The notes under the pieces are model-generated. The model was not told where the DNA came from. It saw only the letters and a list, made by a program, of their open reading frames with translations, and did no database searches. 64,000 nucleotides of DNA from Nitratireductor sp. XY-223 (GTDB taxonomy: Bacteria > Pseudomonadota > Alphaproteobacteria > Rhizobiales > Rhizobiaceae), in contig NZ_SPNT01000011.1 of NCBI RefSeq assembly GCF_004959855.1, positions 20,834 to 84,833 on the forward strand, in the 5' to 3' direction. The number at the start of each line of letters is the position of its first letter. Position 1 is the first letter of the stretch. Made by a program: the position numbers and the translations under genes. Positions 1-9,454 of the stretch are shown one piece after another.

Positions 1-59
1 ACATCGCCAATGGGGATTACGACATCCATTGGCTGGAGAAGTATCTCGATACCCAGTAA
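1..59 (+). CDS. accC: Acetyl-CoA carboxylase biotin carboxylase subunit, 3' end only
   Basis: Only the last 18 codons and the TAA stop lie inside the window (frame beginning at base 3). The tail contains DYDIHWLEKYL, the conserved extreme C-terminus of AccC in rhizobia, which carboxylates the biotin on AccB in fatty acid synthesis. The next gene on the same strand is aat, which is the usual order in Rhizobiales (accB-accC-aat), and this supports the assignment. The fragment is too short for a family search alone, so the call rests on the tail motif plus synteny. Confidence 0.75.
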   Translation, partial: IANGDYDIHWLEKYLDTQ

Positions 60-278
60 AGGGGCGCCCTCCTTCATCGGTCGATTTCTGCGACTCCTAG
101 CAGCCGATGTGCCCTCGATTGCACCATGATTTTGGTATAAAACTACGGTTGGGCCGGGCGGGATGCCCGCTGACCTTGCATTGCTGTGCCGGTTGCGATG
201 AACGGCTGCAGCAGGTCTCGTCAGCGATCAGAGCTGCTTTGGTCAAGTGACCTAGTGAACCGGGAATCAGACTGGACC

Positions 279-890
279 ATGCACAGGAGTGAGGACCGCC
301 TCAACATCACTCCGCAGCTGCTGATCAAAGCCTATAGCTGCGGCCTGTTCCCCATGGCCGAGTCGGCCGAGGATCCCGAGGTCTTCTGGGTCGAACCCGA
401 AATTCGCGGAGTCATTCCGCTCGATCAGTTCCACATCCCGAAAAGCCTTGCGAAAACCTGCCGGCAGAACCGCTTCGACGTGCGTATCAACACGGCGTTC
501 AACGCGGTGATCGACGGCTGCGCGGAGCCCGGACCCGGCCGGCGCAAGACGTGGATCAACCGCACGATCAGGCGGCTTTATTCACAGCTCCACGACCTGG
601 GGCATGCACACAGCGTCGAGGCGTGGCGCAACGGCGAGCTCATGGGCGGCCTTTATGGCGTATCGCTTCGCGGCGCCTTTTTCGGCGAAAGCATGTTCTC
701 GCGGGAGAAGGACGCGTCCAAGGTCTGCCTCGTACATCTCGTTAAACGGCTGCGCCAGCGCGGGTTCGTCCTGCTCGATACGCAGTTCACGACCGAGCAT
801 CTCAAACGCTTCGGTGCCGTCGATGTTCCGAAGGAAACCTACGATTCGCTGCTCAGCGAAGCGATGATGCTCGAAGCCAGTTTCGCCTAG
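279..890 (+). CDS. aat: Leucyl/phenylalanyl-tRNA--protein transferase
   Basis: Transfers Leu or Phe from aminoacyl-tRNA to the N-terminus of proteins bearing Lys or Arg, marking them for ClpS/ClpAP turnover (N-end rule). From the ATG at 279 the protein is 203 aa, the usual family length. It carries LFPMAES (about residues 23-29), FWVEPE (36-41), and the signature [13 protein letters not shown] ending at residue 141. The frame stays open upstream to a start at 186, but those extra 31 residues have no family-like content, so 279 is preferred. It lies downstream of accC on the same strand and is followed by convergent genes. Confidence 0.93.
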   Translation: MHRSEDRLNITPQLLIKAYSCGLFPMAESAEDPEVFWVEPEIRGVIPLDQFHIPKSLAKTCRQNRFDVRINTAFNAVIDGCAEPGPGRRKTWINRTIRRLYSQLHDLGHAHSVEAWRNGELMGGLYGVSLRGAFFGESMFSREKDASKVCLVHLVKRLRQRGFVLLDTQFTTEHLKRFGAVDVPKETYDSLLSEAMMLEASFA

Positions 891-895
891 GGTGA

Positions 896-1351
896 TCAGG
901 TCGGCGGCGGGACGTCCGATTCCATCCGGCAATCTTTCAGCCAGACATCGTAGACCGCGTGGTCGACGGCGTTCAGCCCGGGTGAATCCGCGAACATCCA
1001 GCCGGTGAAAATCCGGCGGATCTTGCGGTCGAGCGTGATCTCGTCGACCTCGACAAAAGTCGTCGTTTTCGGCTTCTGCGTCTCGTCACGGCTGTAGCAG
1101 ACCCGCGGCGTGACCTGCAGGGCGCCGAACTGAACGGTCTCGTCGATATAGACATCGAATGTGATGATGCGGCCGGTTATCTTGTCGATACCGGAAAACA
1201 CCGCCACCTTGTTGGTGATGCGCGGGTCCTGCGCCGGCGCGAGGTCCTGCGACTCGACCTGGGCGAATGAGGTTCCCGGCATAACGGAAGTCAGGACCGT
1301 AAGCACACATGCCCCGGCGATCCTGCCGATCAGATTCAAGCGTGTCCGCAT
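896..1351 (-). CDS. DUF2155 domain exported protein
   Basis: A 151-aa protein with an N-terminal signal peptide (hydrophobic stretch about 8-30 ending in SFA). The mature part holds the DUF2155 core, including KVAVFSGIDKITGR, FDVYIDE, VCYSRDE and the C-terminal VYDVWLKDC. The two Cys residues (in VCYSRDE and LKDC) may form a disulfide in the periplasm. The family has no assigned function. In alphaproteobacteria it sits beside the NDUFA12 gene, as here. The ATG at 1351 is chosen over an adjacent upstream TTG. The aat stop lies five bases away, convergent. Confidence 0.85.
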   Translation of the reverse strand: MRTRLNLIGRIAGACVLTVLTSVMPGTSFAQVESQDLAPAQDPRITNKVAVFSGIDKITGRIITFDVYIDETVQFGALQVTPRVCYSRDETQKPKTTTFVEVDEITLDRKIRRIFTGWMFADSPGLNAVDHAVYDVWLKDCRMESDVPPPT

Positions 1352-1366
1352 CAAGTCCCGAGGCTC

Positions 1367-1765
1367 CTACGATCCGGGCGTCCAGGCGTCATAGTCGCCG
1401 GTCACGCGCGGTCGGCGGGCGGGTGTGAGAATCGATCCCCTGGGCCGGTAGGCGGCCGCCGTGCCGGTATGGTTCGGCTCATGCGGCTTTTGCCAGTCCT
1501 TCGGCTCGTATGCCTCGTCGGCCGGCGAGACATCGGTGCGGTGATGCATCCAGCCGTGCCAGCCCGACGGAATGGCGGACGCGTCGGACTGGCCGTTATA
1601 GATGACCCATCTGCGGGTGCGGCCCTCGCTGTCCTTGCCGCCCTGATAGTAGACGTTGCCGAACTCGTCTTCGCCAACGCGGGTTCCCTTGCGCCAGGTA
1701 TAGAACCGCGTTCCGGGTGTCGATCCGTTCCACCAGGTAAACACATGGAGCAGGAAATTCTTCAT
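1367..1765 (-). CDS. NADH:ubiquinone oxidoreductase subunit NDUFA12 family
   Basis: A 132-aa homologue of the mitochondrial complex I accessory subunit NDUFA12 (B17.2), which binds near the peripheral/membrane arm junction. Supporting motifs are GTRFYTWRKGTRVGED near residue 18, GNVYYQ, RRWVIYNG and GWHGWMHH. The Pro-rich C-terminus (PRGSILTPARRP) is typical of the alphaproteobacterial form. The gene precedes DUF2155 on the minus strand with a 15-base gap, so the two are probably co-transcribed. It lies outside the nuo operon, as is normal for this accessory subunit. Confidence 0.92.
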   Translation of the reverse strand: MKNFLLHVFTWWNGSTPGTRFYTWRKGTRVGEDEFGNVYYQGGKDSEGRTRRWVIYNGQSDASAIPSGWHGWMHHRTDVSPADEAYEPKDWQKPHEPNHTGTAAAYRPRGSILTPARRPRVTGDYDAWTPGS

Positions 1766-1885
1766 CGATATCCTCGTGCGGAATGCGGGTGTCTGACTTT
1801 GTCGCCTTATGCCCCGCCTGCGCCGCGTTGTCCAGTTGCAAGACCTATCTGGCGCCCCGATTGCGCCTATTCCGTGGCAAGTCGC

Positions 1886-2374
1886 TCAGCCGAGCGTTCG
1901 TTCCAGAATGAGCGCGGGCAGCCCGGAATCATCTTCGCCGCAATTGGCGGTTCGGCCGATTTCGACAAAGCCCTTTCTCTCATAAAAGGCGATGGCCTGC
2001 GCATTGGTCTCCTCGACCTCCAGCCGGACACGCTGCGCCTCGGGAAAGGAATCGATGATCTCGTCCATCAGCAGGCCGCCGGCCCCCTTCCCTTGTGCGT
2101 CGGGGAGCACATAGAGCTGGTGCAGATGGATGAGGCGGCCGTCCGCGGACGACGCGAAGGCCACCGCGCAAATCCGCTCGCCTGTATCGACGACGACGAA
2201 CTCGCTGTTCGGCTGCGTCAACCGCGGTTTCAGCACTGCCACGCTGTGCCAGGCGTCGGTGATTTCCGTCACCTTCTCGACACCGTAGATCGGGTCATAG
2301 GTATCGTGCCAGGTCGTCACCAGCAGCGCATTGATTTCGGCCAGATCGCGCTCGCCGGCCGTTCTTACCCACAT
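1886..2374 (-). CDS. GNAT family N-acetyltransferase
   Basis: A 162-aa protein with the GNAT fold. RTAGERDLAEINAL is beta1-alpha1, DAQGKGAGGLLMDEI is the acetyl-CoA pyrophosphate loop (motif A, R/Q-x-x-G-x-G), and VEETNAQAIAFYERKGF is the C-terminal motif. The acceptor substrate is unknown. The ATG at 2374 starts just after the gatB stop, so it is probably translated from the gatB message. A start 13 codons upstream would overlap gatB and adds no family-like residues. Confidence 0.88.
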   Translation of the reverse strand: MWVRTAGERDLAEINALLVTTWHDTYDPIYGVEKVTEITDAWHSVAVLKPRLTQPNSEFVVVDTGERICAVAFASSADGRLIHLHQLYVLPDAQGKGAGGLLMDEIIDSFPEAQRVRLEVEETNAQAIAFYERKGFVEIGRTANCGEDDSGLPALILERTLG

Positions 2375-2378
2375 GGCT

Positions 2379-3878
2379 CTATTCGACACCCAGCTTCTTG
2401 CGCACCAGTGCATTGACCGCCTGCGGATTGGCCTTGCCTTGAGTCGCCTTCATGACCTGGCCGACGAACCAGCCGGCCATGGAAGGCTTTTCCTTCACCT
2501 GCTCGGCCTTGTCGGCATTGGCGGCGATTACCTCGTCCACCACGGCCTCGATCGCGCCGGTGTCTGTGACCTGTTTCATGCCGCGATCTTCGACAATGGC
2601 GTTCGGATCGCCGCCTTCAGTCCAGACGATTTCGAAGAGTTCCTTGGCGATCTTCCCGGAAATCGTGCCTTCCTTGATGAGATCGATGACGGCGCCGAGT
2701 TGCTCCGGCGTGACGGGTGTCTCCTCGATCGTGCCGCCGGCCTTGTTGAGCGCGCCCAGCAGATCGTTGATCACCCAGTTGGCTGCGATCTTGCCGTCGC
2801 GTCCGGCGGCCACGGCCTCGAAATAATCGGCAATGGATTTTTCCGACACCAGAATGGACGCGTCATAGGCGGAGAGACCCATATCGGCCATGAGCCGGTC
2901 CTTCTTATCGTCCGGCAGTTCCGGCAGGCCTTCTTTCAGGCTTTCGACAAAGGCATCGTCGAATTCGAGCGGCAGCAGATCGGGATCGGGGAAATAGCGA
3001 TAGTCGTGTGCGTCTTCCTTCGAACGCATCGAGCGGGTCTCGCCCTTGCCCGGGTCGAACAGCCGCGTTTCCTGATCGATGCTGCCGCCGTCTTCGAGGA
3101 TGGCGATCTGGCGGCGCGCTTCATATTCGATGGCCTGTCCGACGAAGCGGATTGAATTGACGTTCTTGATCTCGCAGCGGGTGCCGAAATCCTCACCGAC
3201 CCGGCGCACCGAGACATTGACGTCGGCGCGCATCGAGCCTTCGTCCATATTGCCGTCGCAAGTGCCGAGATACCGCAGGATGGTGCGCAGTTTCGTCAGA
3301 TAAGCCTTTGCCTCGTCCGAGGAGCGCAGGTCAGGCTTGGAGACGATCTCCATCAGGGCAACGCCCGACCGGTTGAGGTCGACATAGCTCATGGACGGGT
3401 GCTGGTCGTGCAGTGATTTGCCGGCATCCTGCTCCAGGTGAAGCCGCTCGATCCCGATCTCGATGTCCTCGAAGTTACCCTTCTTGTCGGGGCCGACCGA
3501 TATGATGATATTGCCTTCGCCGACGATCGGGTCCTTGTACTGCGAAATCTGGTAGCCCTGCGGCAGGTCCGGATAAAAATAGTTCTTGCGGTCGAATATC
3601 GAGCGATGATTGATCTTCGCCTTCAGGCCAAGGCCAGTGCGCACGGCCTGGCGAACGCACTCCTCGTTGATAACGGGAAGCATGCCGGGCATGGCCGCAT
3701 CGACCAGCGAGACATTGTCGTTCGGCGCGCTGCCGAATTCCGTCGAGGCGCCGGAAAACAGCTTTGAATTGGAGAGCACCTGTGCGTGGACTTCCATCCC
3801 GACGATGATTTCCCAATCACCGGTGGCCCCCGGGATCAGCCGCTTTGGGTCTGGCGTGCGCGTGTCGATTATCGTCAT
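2379..3878 (-). CDS. gatB: Asp-tRNA(Asn)/Glu-tRNA(Gln) amidotransferase subunit B
   Basis: 499 aa. Kinase-transferase subunit of GatCAB, which phosphorylates misacylated Glu-tRNA(Gln) or Asp-tRNA(Asn) and amidates it with ammonia channelled from GatA. Visible signatures are [10 protein letters not shown] at the N-terminus, [13 protein letters not shown], and [17 protein letters not shown] (the GatB signature). The C-terminal YqeY-like tRNA-binding domain ends in [19 protein letters not shown]. Length and order are normal. gatA and gatC are not in this window, so the subunits are encoded apart. Confidence 0.97.
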   Translation of the reverse strand: MTIIDTRTPDPKRLIPGATGDWEIIVGMEVHAQVLSNSKLFSGASTEFGSAPNDNVSLVDAAMPGMLPVINEECVRQAVRTGLGLKAKINHRSIFDRKNYFYPDLPQGYQISQYKDPIVGEGNIIISVGPDKKGNFEDIEIGIERLHLEQDAGKSLHDQHPSMSYVDLNRSGVALMEIVSKPDLRSSDEAKAYLTKLRTILRYLGTCDGNMDEGSMRADVNVSVRRVGEDFGTRCEIKNVNSIRFVGQAIEYEARRQIAILEDGGSIDQETRLFDPGKGETRSMRSKEDAHDYRYFPDPDLLPLEFDDAFVESLKEGLPELPDDKKDRLMADMGLSAYDASILVSEKSIADYFEAVAAGRDGKIAANWVINDLLGALNKAGGTIEETPVTPEQLGAVIDLIKEGTISGKIAKELFEIVWTEGGDPNAIVEDRGMKQVTDTGAIEAVVDEVIAANADKAEQVKEKPSMAGWFVGQVMKATQGKANPQAVNALVRKKLGVE

Positions 3879-4030
3879 TTCGGAGCTTCTTGCCGCTTGA
3901 TTTTCAAGGAGACGGTTGGGTTTCTTGAACCGCGATACCGGTTAAACCAATGCTCGGGCAGGTTCAAGCCTTTCTGCCGCAGGAACGTTGTCCATACCCG
4001 TCGCACGTCAACCGGGAATCGCGCAAAAGC

Positions 4031-4072
4031 TTGACATAAATCAAATTGTGCCGGTTTCAGCGGGCGTAATAT
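4031..4072 (+). promoter_or_regulatory. FNR/FixK-type anaerobox with class II promoter
   Basis: TTGACATAAATCAA at 4031-4044 matches the TTGAY-N4-RTCAA consensus of FNR/FixK/Anr regulators. A TAATAT -10 element lies at 4067-4072. With the start point near 4079, the box centre falls at about -41.5, the class II activation position. The downstream gene has GGAGGG at 4097-4102 and ATG at 4109, so all spacings fit. Which regulator binds (FnrN or FixK) cannot be told from the site. Confidence 0.82.
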
Positions 4073-4108
4073 CAGCATCGAACGGCAATGATGAACGGAG
4101 GGATAGCG

Positions 4109-4390
4109 ATGAATTTTCAACGGTTTTTGTCCCGTATCGACCGTCATGCCGACCTGTTTGAGCGCATGACGGCCAAGCTCGGCCTGCGCAAGGATCTCGC
4201 CGAGCTGAACAATGTCGGGCCGATCTATCGCAGAGCCGCCATGCGGTGCCTGAGCTGTGACAAGGCCGGAGAATGCGAGGCCTGGCTGGAGACGCGCAAC
4301 GAACCGGCAAATGCGCCGGAATATTGCCGCAACCGCGGCCTGTTCTCGAGGCTCAAGGCAGCGCATGCGCTGCACCATGAATTGAAATAG
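4109..4390 (+). CDS. DUF6455 family small cysteine-containing protein
   Basis: 93 aa. The N-terminal half is helical and basic (RFLSRIDRHADLFERM). The C-terminal half has the DUF6455 pattern MRCLSCDKAGECEAWL followed by NAPEYCRNRGLF, with four Cys that could bind a metal or cluster. Function is unknown. The start at 4109 is set by GGAGGG six bases upstream. An in-frame ATG at 4088 lies before this ribosome-binding site and is rejected. The gene is monocistronic: an FNR/FixK promoter precedes it and a terminator at 4459 follows. This indicates expression under low oxygen. Confidence 0.8.
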   Translation: MNFQRFLSRIDRHADLFERMTAKLGLRKDLAELNNVGPIYRRAAMRCLSCDKAGECEAWLETRNEPANAPEYCRNRGLFSRLKAAHALHHELK

Positions 4391-4703
4391 GCCCGACCGC
4401 TTTATCGGCGGCGGACCATTTCCAAACAGCTCCCTATGGGAGAGTATCCCTCAACTCGCCCCGGTCGTTAACGCGATCCGGGGCCTTTTTCTTGGTGCAA
4501 GCTTCCCACAGATCGGCGGCAAGGTGAAGCACGTGAGGGTTGCACGCCGCAACCGTTCCGGTTGCGCCGATGTTCCTTGAGGAAAATCGGGCGACCGGCT
4601 TGTCAACGGTCGCGACCGCCGTAAGATGGCGGTCGACATGGGCGCAAGCACCTGGTGTATTGCCCGAGCACATTGCCGATAAACCCTTGGCGGGGAATGA
4701 CAA
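4391..4703. other. Intergenic region before cyoA
   Basis: 313 bases without a convincing gene. It contains the terminator at 4459-4490. Beyond it a promoter for cyoABCD is expected, but no strong -35/-10 pair, FNR box or ActR/RegR-like site is evident by eye. Reverse-strand open frames here only mirror cyoA. Confidence 0.5.
4459..4490 (+). terminator. Rho-independent terminator after the DUF6455 gene
   Basis: CCCCGG at 4459-4464 pairs with CCGGGG at 4478-4483 around a 13-base loop and is followed by CC and a run of five T (4486-4490). It separates the DUF6455 transcript from the cyo operon. Confidence 0.75.
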
Positions 4704-5591
4704 GTGGATATCAAGGCCGGGATGCGACGACTGAGAACACTGCCGGTTTTCCTGGCCGCCATCGCATTGTCGGGGTGCGGGCTCGGAACCGCGCCGATCC
4801 TCAATCCAAAGGGCCCGATCGCACTCGCCGAGCGCGACCTTTTGTTCACGGCCTTCTACCTGATGCTGATCGTCGTCATACCGGTCTTCGTGTTGGCGGC
4901 CGTGTTCGTATGGCGCTATCGGGCCTCCGGCGGTAAGGGCCAGTACAAGCCCGACTGGTCCTATTCGGCAGGTATCGACGCGCTGATCTGGCTGGTTCCC
5001 GCGCTGATCGTCGCGGCGCTTGGCTACCTTCTGTGGACGACCACCCACAAGCTCGATCCCTACAAGGCGATTACCGGGACGCAGAACCCGATCGAGGTGC
5101 AGGTCGTGGCGCAGGACTGGAAGTGGCTCTTCATCTACCCCGAATACGGAATTGCCACGGTCAACGAGTTGGCGTTCCCGCAGGAACGGCCGCTCTCGCT
5201 GCGCATCACGTCCGACACGGTCATGAACTCGTTCATGATTCCGGCGCTCGGCGGGCAGATCTACGCCATGGCCGGCATGACCAGCCGGCTTCACCTCATT
5301 GCCGACGAACCCGGGCAGTTCACCGGCCGCAACACCATGTTCAGCGGCGATGGATTCGCGGACCAGCACTTCCAGGCCTATTCGATGTCCAATAGCGACT
5401 TCGACAGCTGGGTGCAAAAGGTCCGCCAGTCCGAGACGGCGCTGGATCAGTCTGCCTACGCGACGCTCGCCGAGCCCAGCGTCGCGCACGGCGTTGAATA
5501 TTATTCGTCTTACGAATCGGATCTCTTCGAGACGATCCTTGCGAAATACGCGGCGCGCCCTGCGCACTCGTCGACGATGACGGATCAGTAG
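4704..5591 (+). CDS. cyoA: Cytochrome o ubiquinol oxidase subunit II
   Basis: 295 aa. Subunit II of the proton-pumping bo3-type quinol oxidase in the inner membrane. The N-terminus is a lipoprotein signal with lipobox LSGC. Two TM helices follow ([19 protein letters not shown] and [21 protein letters not shown]), then the periplasmic cupredoxin domain with [13 protein letters not shown]. The Cu-A ligand cysteines of cytochrome c oxidases are absent, as expected for a quinol oxidase. It starts at GTG 4704 or, equally possibly, ATG 4722. First gene of cyoABCD. Confidence 0.95.
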   Translation: MDIKAGMRRLRTLPVFLAAIALSGCGLGTAPILNPKGPIALAERDLLFTAFYLMLIVVIPVFVLAAVFVWRYRASGGKGQYKPDWSYSAGIDALIWLVPALIVAALGYLLWTTTHKLDPYKAITGTQNPIEVQVVAQDWKWLFIYPEYGIATVNELAFPQERPLSLRITSDTVMNSFMIPALGGQIYAMAGMTSRLHLIADEPGQFTGRNTMFSGDGFADQHFQAYSMSNSDFDSWVQKVRQSETALDQSAYATLAEPSVAHGVEYYSSYESDLFETILAKYAARPAHSSTMTDQ

Positions 5592-5610
5592 GGACAATCC
5601 GGAGGAACGC

Positions 5611-7644
5611 ATGCTCGGAAAACTGACGATCGATGCACTTCCGTTCTACAGCTGGGTCGCCATGGCCGGCGCGGGCGTGACGGTCTTCGGCGGCCTGATC
5701 GTCGTCGCGCTGATCACTTATCTGGGCGCCTGGCGCTACCTTTGGACCGAATGGCTGACCAGCGTCGATCACAAGAAGATCGGCATTATGTATATCGTGC
5801 TGGCGCTGGTCATGCTCATCCGCGGCTTCATCGATGCCATCATGATGCGCGCGCAGCAGGCTTTCGCCCTGAATTCAGACGGTTACCTGCCGCCCGAGCA
5901 TTTCGAGCAAATCTTCACCTCGCACGGCACCATCATGGTGTTCTTCATGGCGATGCCGTTCCTGACCGGGCTGTTCAACATCGTCGCCCCGCAGCAGATC
6001 GGCGCCCGTGACGTCGCGTTTCCGTTCATGAACTCCATCAGCCTGTGGCTGACGGCCGCCGGCGCGGGCCTGGTGCTCGTATCGCTCGTCGTCGGCAAGT
6101 TCTCGACGGCCGGCTGGACAGGCTACCCGCCCTATTCGGGCATCGAGTTCAATCCCGGCGTCGGCGTCGACTACTGGCTCTGGGCGCTGCTCGTCAGTGG
6201 TGTCGGCAGCACCATGACGGGCATCAACTTTGTCGTGACCATCCTGAAGAAGCGCGCGCCCGGCATGACGCTGATGCGCATGCCGATGTTCTCGTGGACG
6301 ACTCTGGTTGTCAGCATCCTGATCGCCTTCGCTTTCCCGGCACTGACCGTCGTCGCCATTCAGCTCGGCCTCGACCGCTATCTCGGCTTCCATTTCTTCA
6401 CCAATGGCGACGGCGGAAACATGATGAATTTCGCCAACCTGCTTTGGATCTGGGGGCACCCGGAGGTCTACATCCTCATACTGCCCGCATTCGGCGTCTA
6501 CTCGGAGGTCGTCGCGACATTCTCCGGCAAGCGCCTGTTCGGATACGATTCGCTCGTCTATGCCACCGGCTGCATCGGCATCCTGTCCTTCACCGTGTGG
6601 CTGCATCATTTCTTCACCATGGGCTCGAGCGCCAATGTGAACGCGTTCTTCGGTATCGCGACCATGATCATCGCAGTGCCGACCGGCGTTAAGGTGTTCG
6701 ACTGGCTGTTCACCATGTTCCGCGGCCGCATCGTTTTTCACCCCTCGATGTACTGGACCATAGGGTTCATCGTCACCTTCGTCATCGGCGGCGTGAGCGG
6801 CGTGCTTCTCGCGCTGCCGCCGGCAGACTACCTGATGCACAATTCCACATTCCTCGTGGCGCATTTCCACAACATGCTCATTCCGGGCGCCCTCTTCGGC
6901 TATCTCGCCGGCATGAACTACTGGTTCCCCAAGGCCTTCGGTTTCAAGCTCGACGAGACCTGGGGCATCCGCGCCTTCTGGTTCTGGATCATCGGCTTCT
7001 ACCTCGCCTTCATGCCGCTATACGTGCTCGGCTTCATGGGCATGGTGCGGCGGATGGAGCACTACAACGTCGCTGAATGGCAGCCCTATCTCATGGTCGC
7101 CGCAGTCGGCGCGGTCTTCGTATTGATCGGCATCGCCTGCATTGCAATGCAGCTCTATGTCAGCGTGCGCGATCGGGCGCAGGCGGTCGATGCGACCGGC
7201 GATCCGTGGAACGGTCGCACGCTGGAATGGGCAACCTCGTCGCCGCCCGCGCCGTACAATTTCGCGGTCATCCCGCAGGTCGAGGATATCGACGCCTTCG
7301 CCGACATGAAACGGCGCGGTGTCGTCGGCGTACACCCGGACCGCTACGAGGACATTACGATGCCAAAGAGCACCGGTGCCGGCGTGATGCTCGGCGCCGG
7401 CGGGTTTGTTCTCGGCTTCGCCATGATCTGGCACATCTGGTGGCTGGCGGCCCTCAGCCTCGTCGGCGCGGTCGCGATCCTCATCTACAGGGCCAGCAAC
7501 GACGACGACGAGTTCACGATCCCGGCGACCGAGGTCGAGGCCATCGAGAACAAGCGTCAGTTCTCGACCCTCAAACTGCCGACCGACCTGCCGCAGCCGG
7601 GGACCGACCCCGCCGCAGAGCAACCGATGCCGGGGAACATCTGA
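5611..7644 (+). CDS. cyoB: Cytochrome o ubiquinol oxidase subunit I
   Basis: 677 aa. Catalytic heme-copper oxidase subunit that reduces O2 with ubiquinol. The low-spin heme His is in [15 protein letters not shown]. CuB and the Tyr-His crosslink are in [15 protein letters not shown], the CuB His pair is in WLHHFFTMG, and the haem ligands are in [25 protein letters not shown] near the N-terminus is also diagnostic. GGAGGAA precedes the ATG. Nineteen bases separate it from cyoA. Length matches E. coli CyoB. Confidence 0.97.
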   Translation: MLGKLTIDALPFYSWVAMAGAGVTVFGGLIVVALITYLGAWRYLWTEWLTSVDHKKIGIMYIVLALVMLIRGFIDAIMMRAQQAFALNSDGYLPPEHFEQIFTSHGTIMVFFMAMPFLTGLFNIVAPQQIGARDVAFPFMNSISLWLTAAGAGLVLVSLVVGKFSTAGWTGYPPYSGIEFNPGVGVDYWLWALLVSGVGSTMTGINFVVTILKKRAPGMTLMRMPMFSWTTLVVSILIAFAFPALTVVAIQLGLDRYLGFHFFTNGDGGNMMNFANLLWIWGHPEVYILILPAFGVYSEVVATFSGKRLFGYDSLVYATGCIGILSFTVWLHHFFTMGSSANVNAFFGIATMIIAVPTGVKVFDWLFTMFRGRIVFHPSMYWTIGFIVTFVIGGVSGVLLALPPADYLMHNSTFLVAHFHNMLIPGALFGYLAGMNYWFPKAFGFKLDETWGIRAFWFWIIGFYLAFMPLYVLGFMGMVRRMEHYNVAEWQPYLMVAAVGAVFVLIGIACIAMQLYVSVRDRAQAVDATGDPWNGRTLEWATSSPPAPYNFAVIPQVEDIDAFADMKRRGVVGVHPDRYEDITMPKSTGAGVMLGAGGFVLGFAMIWHIWWLAALSLVGAVAILIYRASNDDDEFTIPATEVEAIENKRQFSTLKLPTDLPQPGTDPAAEQPMPGNI

Positions 7645-7645
7645 C

Positions 7646-8263
7646 ATGGCGATGGCTGAGACAACCGCAGTGCACGACGAACCGGTCGCCCATCTCGGCG
7701 GCGGCGAGGAGTTCGAGGAACGCGAATTCGGCTTCTGGCTTTACCTGATGACCGATGCGGTGATCTTCGCGCTCTTGTTCGCGACCTATGTGGTCATGAG
7801 CGGCAACATCGCGTCCGGGCCTGACGCCAAGTCCCTGTTCAGCCTGCCGCACACGGCCGGCGAGACGCTGCTGCTTTTGTGCTCGAGCATCACCTTCGGC
7901 TTCGCCACACTTGCCTCGCTCGCCGGCCAGCGCGGCCGCGTCATCCAGTGGCTGATTGTCACCATCGTGCTCGGCGCCGGCTTCGTCGCCATGGAAATCA
8001 TCGAGTTCGCAGGCATGATCAGCGCCGGCGCCGGACCGGGCACGAGCGGCTTTCTGTCGGCGTTCTTCACGCTGGTCGGCACGCACGGGCTACATGTGAG
8101 CCTCGGCATCGTCGGGATCGCTGTGATGACGGTGCAGATTTCCATGAAGGGGCTGACCAACCCGGTGCGCTCGCGGCTCTACCGGCTCGGCCTCTTCTGG
8201 CACTTCCTCGATATCGTCTGGATCGGGATTTTCTCGGTCGTCTACCTGCCGGGGGTTATGTGA
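7646..8263 (+). CDS. cyoC: Cytochrome o ubiquinol oxidase subunit III
   Basis: 205 aa with five predicted TM helices, as in E. coli CyoC. Motifs include EREFGFWLYLMTDAVIFALLFA near the N-terminus, GTHGLHVSLGI and FWHFLDIVWIGIFSVVYLPG at the C-terminus. It stabilises subunit I and may shape the proton-entry site. The ATG lies one base after the cyoB stop, and the stop overlaps the cyoD start (TGATG), which indicates translational coupling. Confidence 0.95.
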   Translation: MAMAETTAVHDEPVAHLGGGEEFEEREFGFWLYLMTDAVIFALLFATYVVMSGNIASGPDAKSLFSLPHTAGETLLLLCSSITFGFATLASLAGQRGRVIQWLIVTIVLGAGFVAMEIIEFAGMISAGAGPGTSGFLSAFFTLVGTHGLHVSLGIVGIAVMTVQISMKGLTNPVRSRLYRLGLFWHFLDIVWIGIFSVVYLPGVM

Positions 8264-8574
8264 TGCAAAGACCGGCCGACACGCACACCCATAAAGCCTA
8301 CCTGACCGGCTTCGTCCTGGCACTCATCCTGACGGTGATTCCCTTTGCGCTTGTCTGGGTTGGCGCCCTGCCCGTCCGTGCGACGCTGATCGTGATCGCG
8401 GTCGCGGCCATCATCCAGATGTTGGTGCACATGTACTATTTCCTGCACCTGAACTTCAGGACAACACCGCGCGACAACATGCTCGCGCTCGTCTTTGCCG
8501 CGGTGCTGATCTTCATCCTCGTCGGCGGCACGCTCTGGATCATGTTCGACCTGCACTACCGGATGATGGGCTGA
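8263..8574 (+). CDS. cyoD: Cytochrome o ubiquinol oxidase subunit IV
   Basis: 103 aa. Three TM helices with HKAYLTGFVLALILTVIPFA, VHMYYFLHLNF and FILVGGTLWIMFDLHYRMM. This is the normal CyoD pattern, a small assembly subunit. The ATG overlaps the cyoC stop. The operon ends here: no cyoE (haem o synthase) or SURF1 gene follows, so haem o must come from a gene elsewhere. Confidence 0.94.
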   Translation: MQRPADTHTHKAYLTGFVLALILTVIPFALVWVGALPVRATLIVIAVAAIIQMLVHMYYFLHLNFRTTPRDNMLALVFAAVLIFILVGGTLWIMFDLHYRMMG

Positions 8575-8728
8575 AAGCCGAAGAAGCGGACCGCAAACGC
8601 GTTGCGCGGCTGCAACAGGTCGGGCGGCGGTAGAAAAAGACTTCGCCTCAATCTTCCCGCAAGCTCCGTGCGGTAACACTTCGTTAACCCCGATTCAAAT
8701 AGGGTCGGGTTAAGGATTGTTAACGAAG

Positions 8729-9424
8729 ATGACCGAAGTGCTAACCGACACCAAGCCCATTCGACTTAAAGGACGTTCCTTTCTGGCGCTCGTGCTCAGT
8801 CCAGAGCCGCCGTTTGACGACTGGCTGGCACGGCTTGACGATCTGGCCGCGAGATCAGCCGGCTTTTTCCTGCGCCGTCCCATCGTGCTCGATGTCGACG
8901 GCCTCGAAATGGACGGTGCTGAACTGCGGGGCCTGATCGAACAGCTCCGGGAACGGCACGTCCGCATCATGGGGATCGAGGGTGCTGATCCGACATTGCT
9001 TGGCAGTGACATGCCACCGGCCATGGCCGGCGGTCTTCCGGCATCAGACCTCGAAGAGCCGGATGAGGATGCACCGGAAATCGAAAGCGAACCAGCGGCG
9101 CCCTCGCTCATGGTGACGCAGCCGGTGCGCTCTGGGCAATTGCTGACATCGGAAGGCGATATCACCATTGTCGGTTCCGTGGCCTCCGGGGCGGAGGTCA
9201 TCGCAGGCGGCTCGGTTCACGTCTACGGAACCATCCGCGGCCGCGTCGTTGCGGGTTCCATGGGCAACGACGCCGCGCGAATTTTCTGCCGCAAACTTGA
9301 AGCGGAGCTCGTCGCGATAGCGGGCTACTACAAGACATCCGAGGATTTTGAGGACGAGCTGCGCGGACAGGCCGTTCAGCTCTGGTTGGAGAATGAAGCA
9401 ATCCTGGGGGACACACAGGGCTGA
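8729..9424 (+). CDS. minC: Septum site-determining protein MinC
   Basis: 231 aa. FtsZ inhibitor that blocks division away from midcell. The N-terminal FtsZ-binding domain (RGRSF-like LKGRSFLALVL) is followed by an acidic linker (about residues 108-130). The C-terminal beta-helical MinD-binding domain has PVRSGQLL, GDITIVGSVASGAEVIAGGS and VYGTIRGRVVAGS. The ATG at 8729 is preferred over an in-frame TTG at 8717. First gene of minCDE. Confidence 0.95.
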   Translation: MTEVLTDTKPIRLKGRSFLALVLSPEPPFDDWLARLDDLAARSAGFFLRRPIVLDVDGLEMDGAELRGLIEQLRERHVRIMGIEGADPTLLGSDMPPAMAGGLPASDLEEPDEDAPEIESEPAAPSLMVTQPVRSGQLLTSEGDITIVGSVASGAEVIAGGSVHVYGTIRGRVVAGSMGNDAARIFCRKLEAELVAIAGYYKTSEDFEDELRGQAVQLWLENEAILGDTQG

Positions 9425-9454
9425 GCCGGCGGGCTGCCAATTAAGGAGAAGGAT

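Noticed and set aside
3875..4378. 167-codon open frame on the minus strand overlapping the gatB start
   Set aside because: It is antisense to the DUF6455 gene, and its reading crosses that gene's FNR box and promoter. The plus-strand gene has an RBS, promoter and terminator.
4434..5612. 392-codon open frame on the minus strand
   Set aside because: Antisense to cyoA and its upstream terminator. No family-like content.
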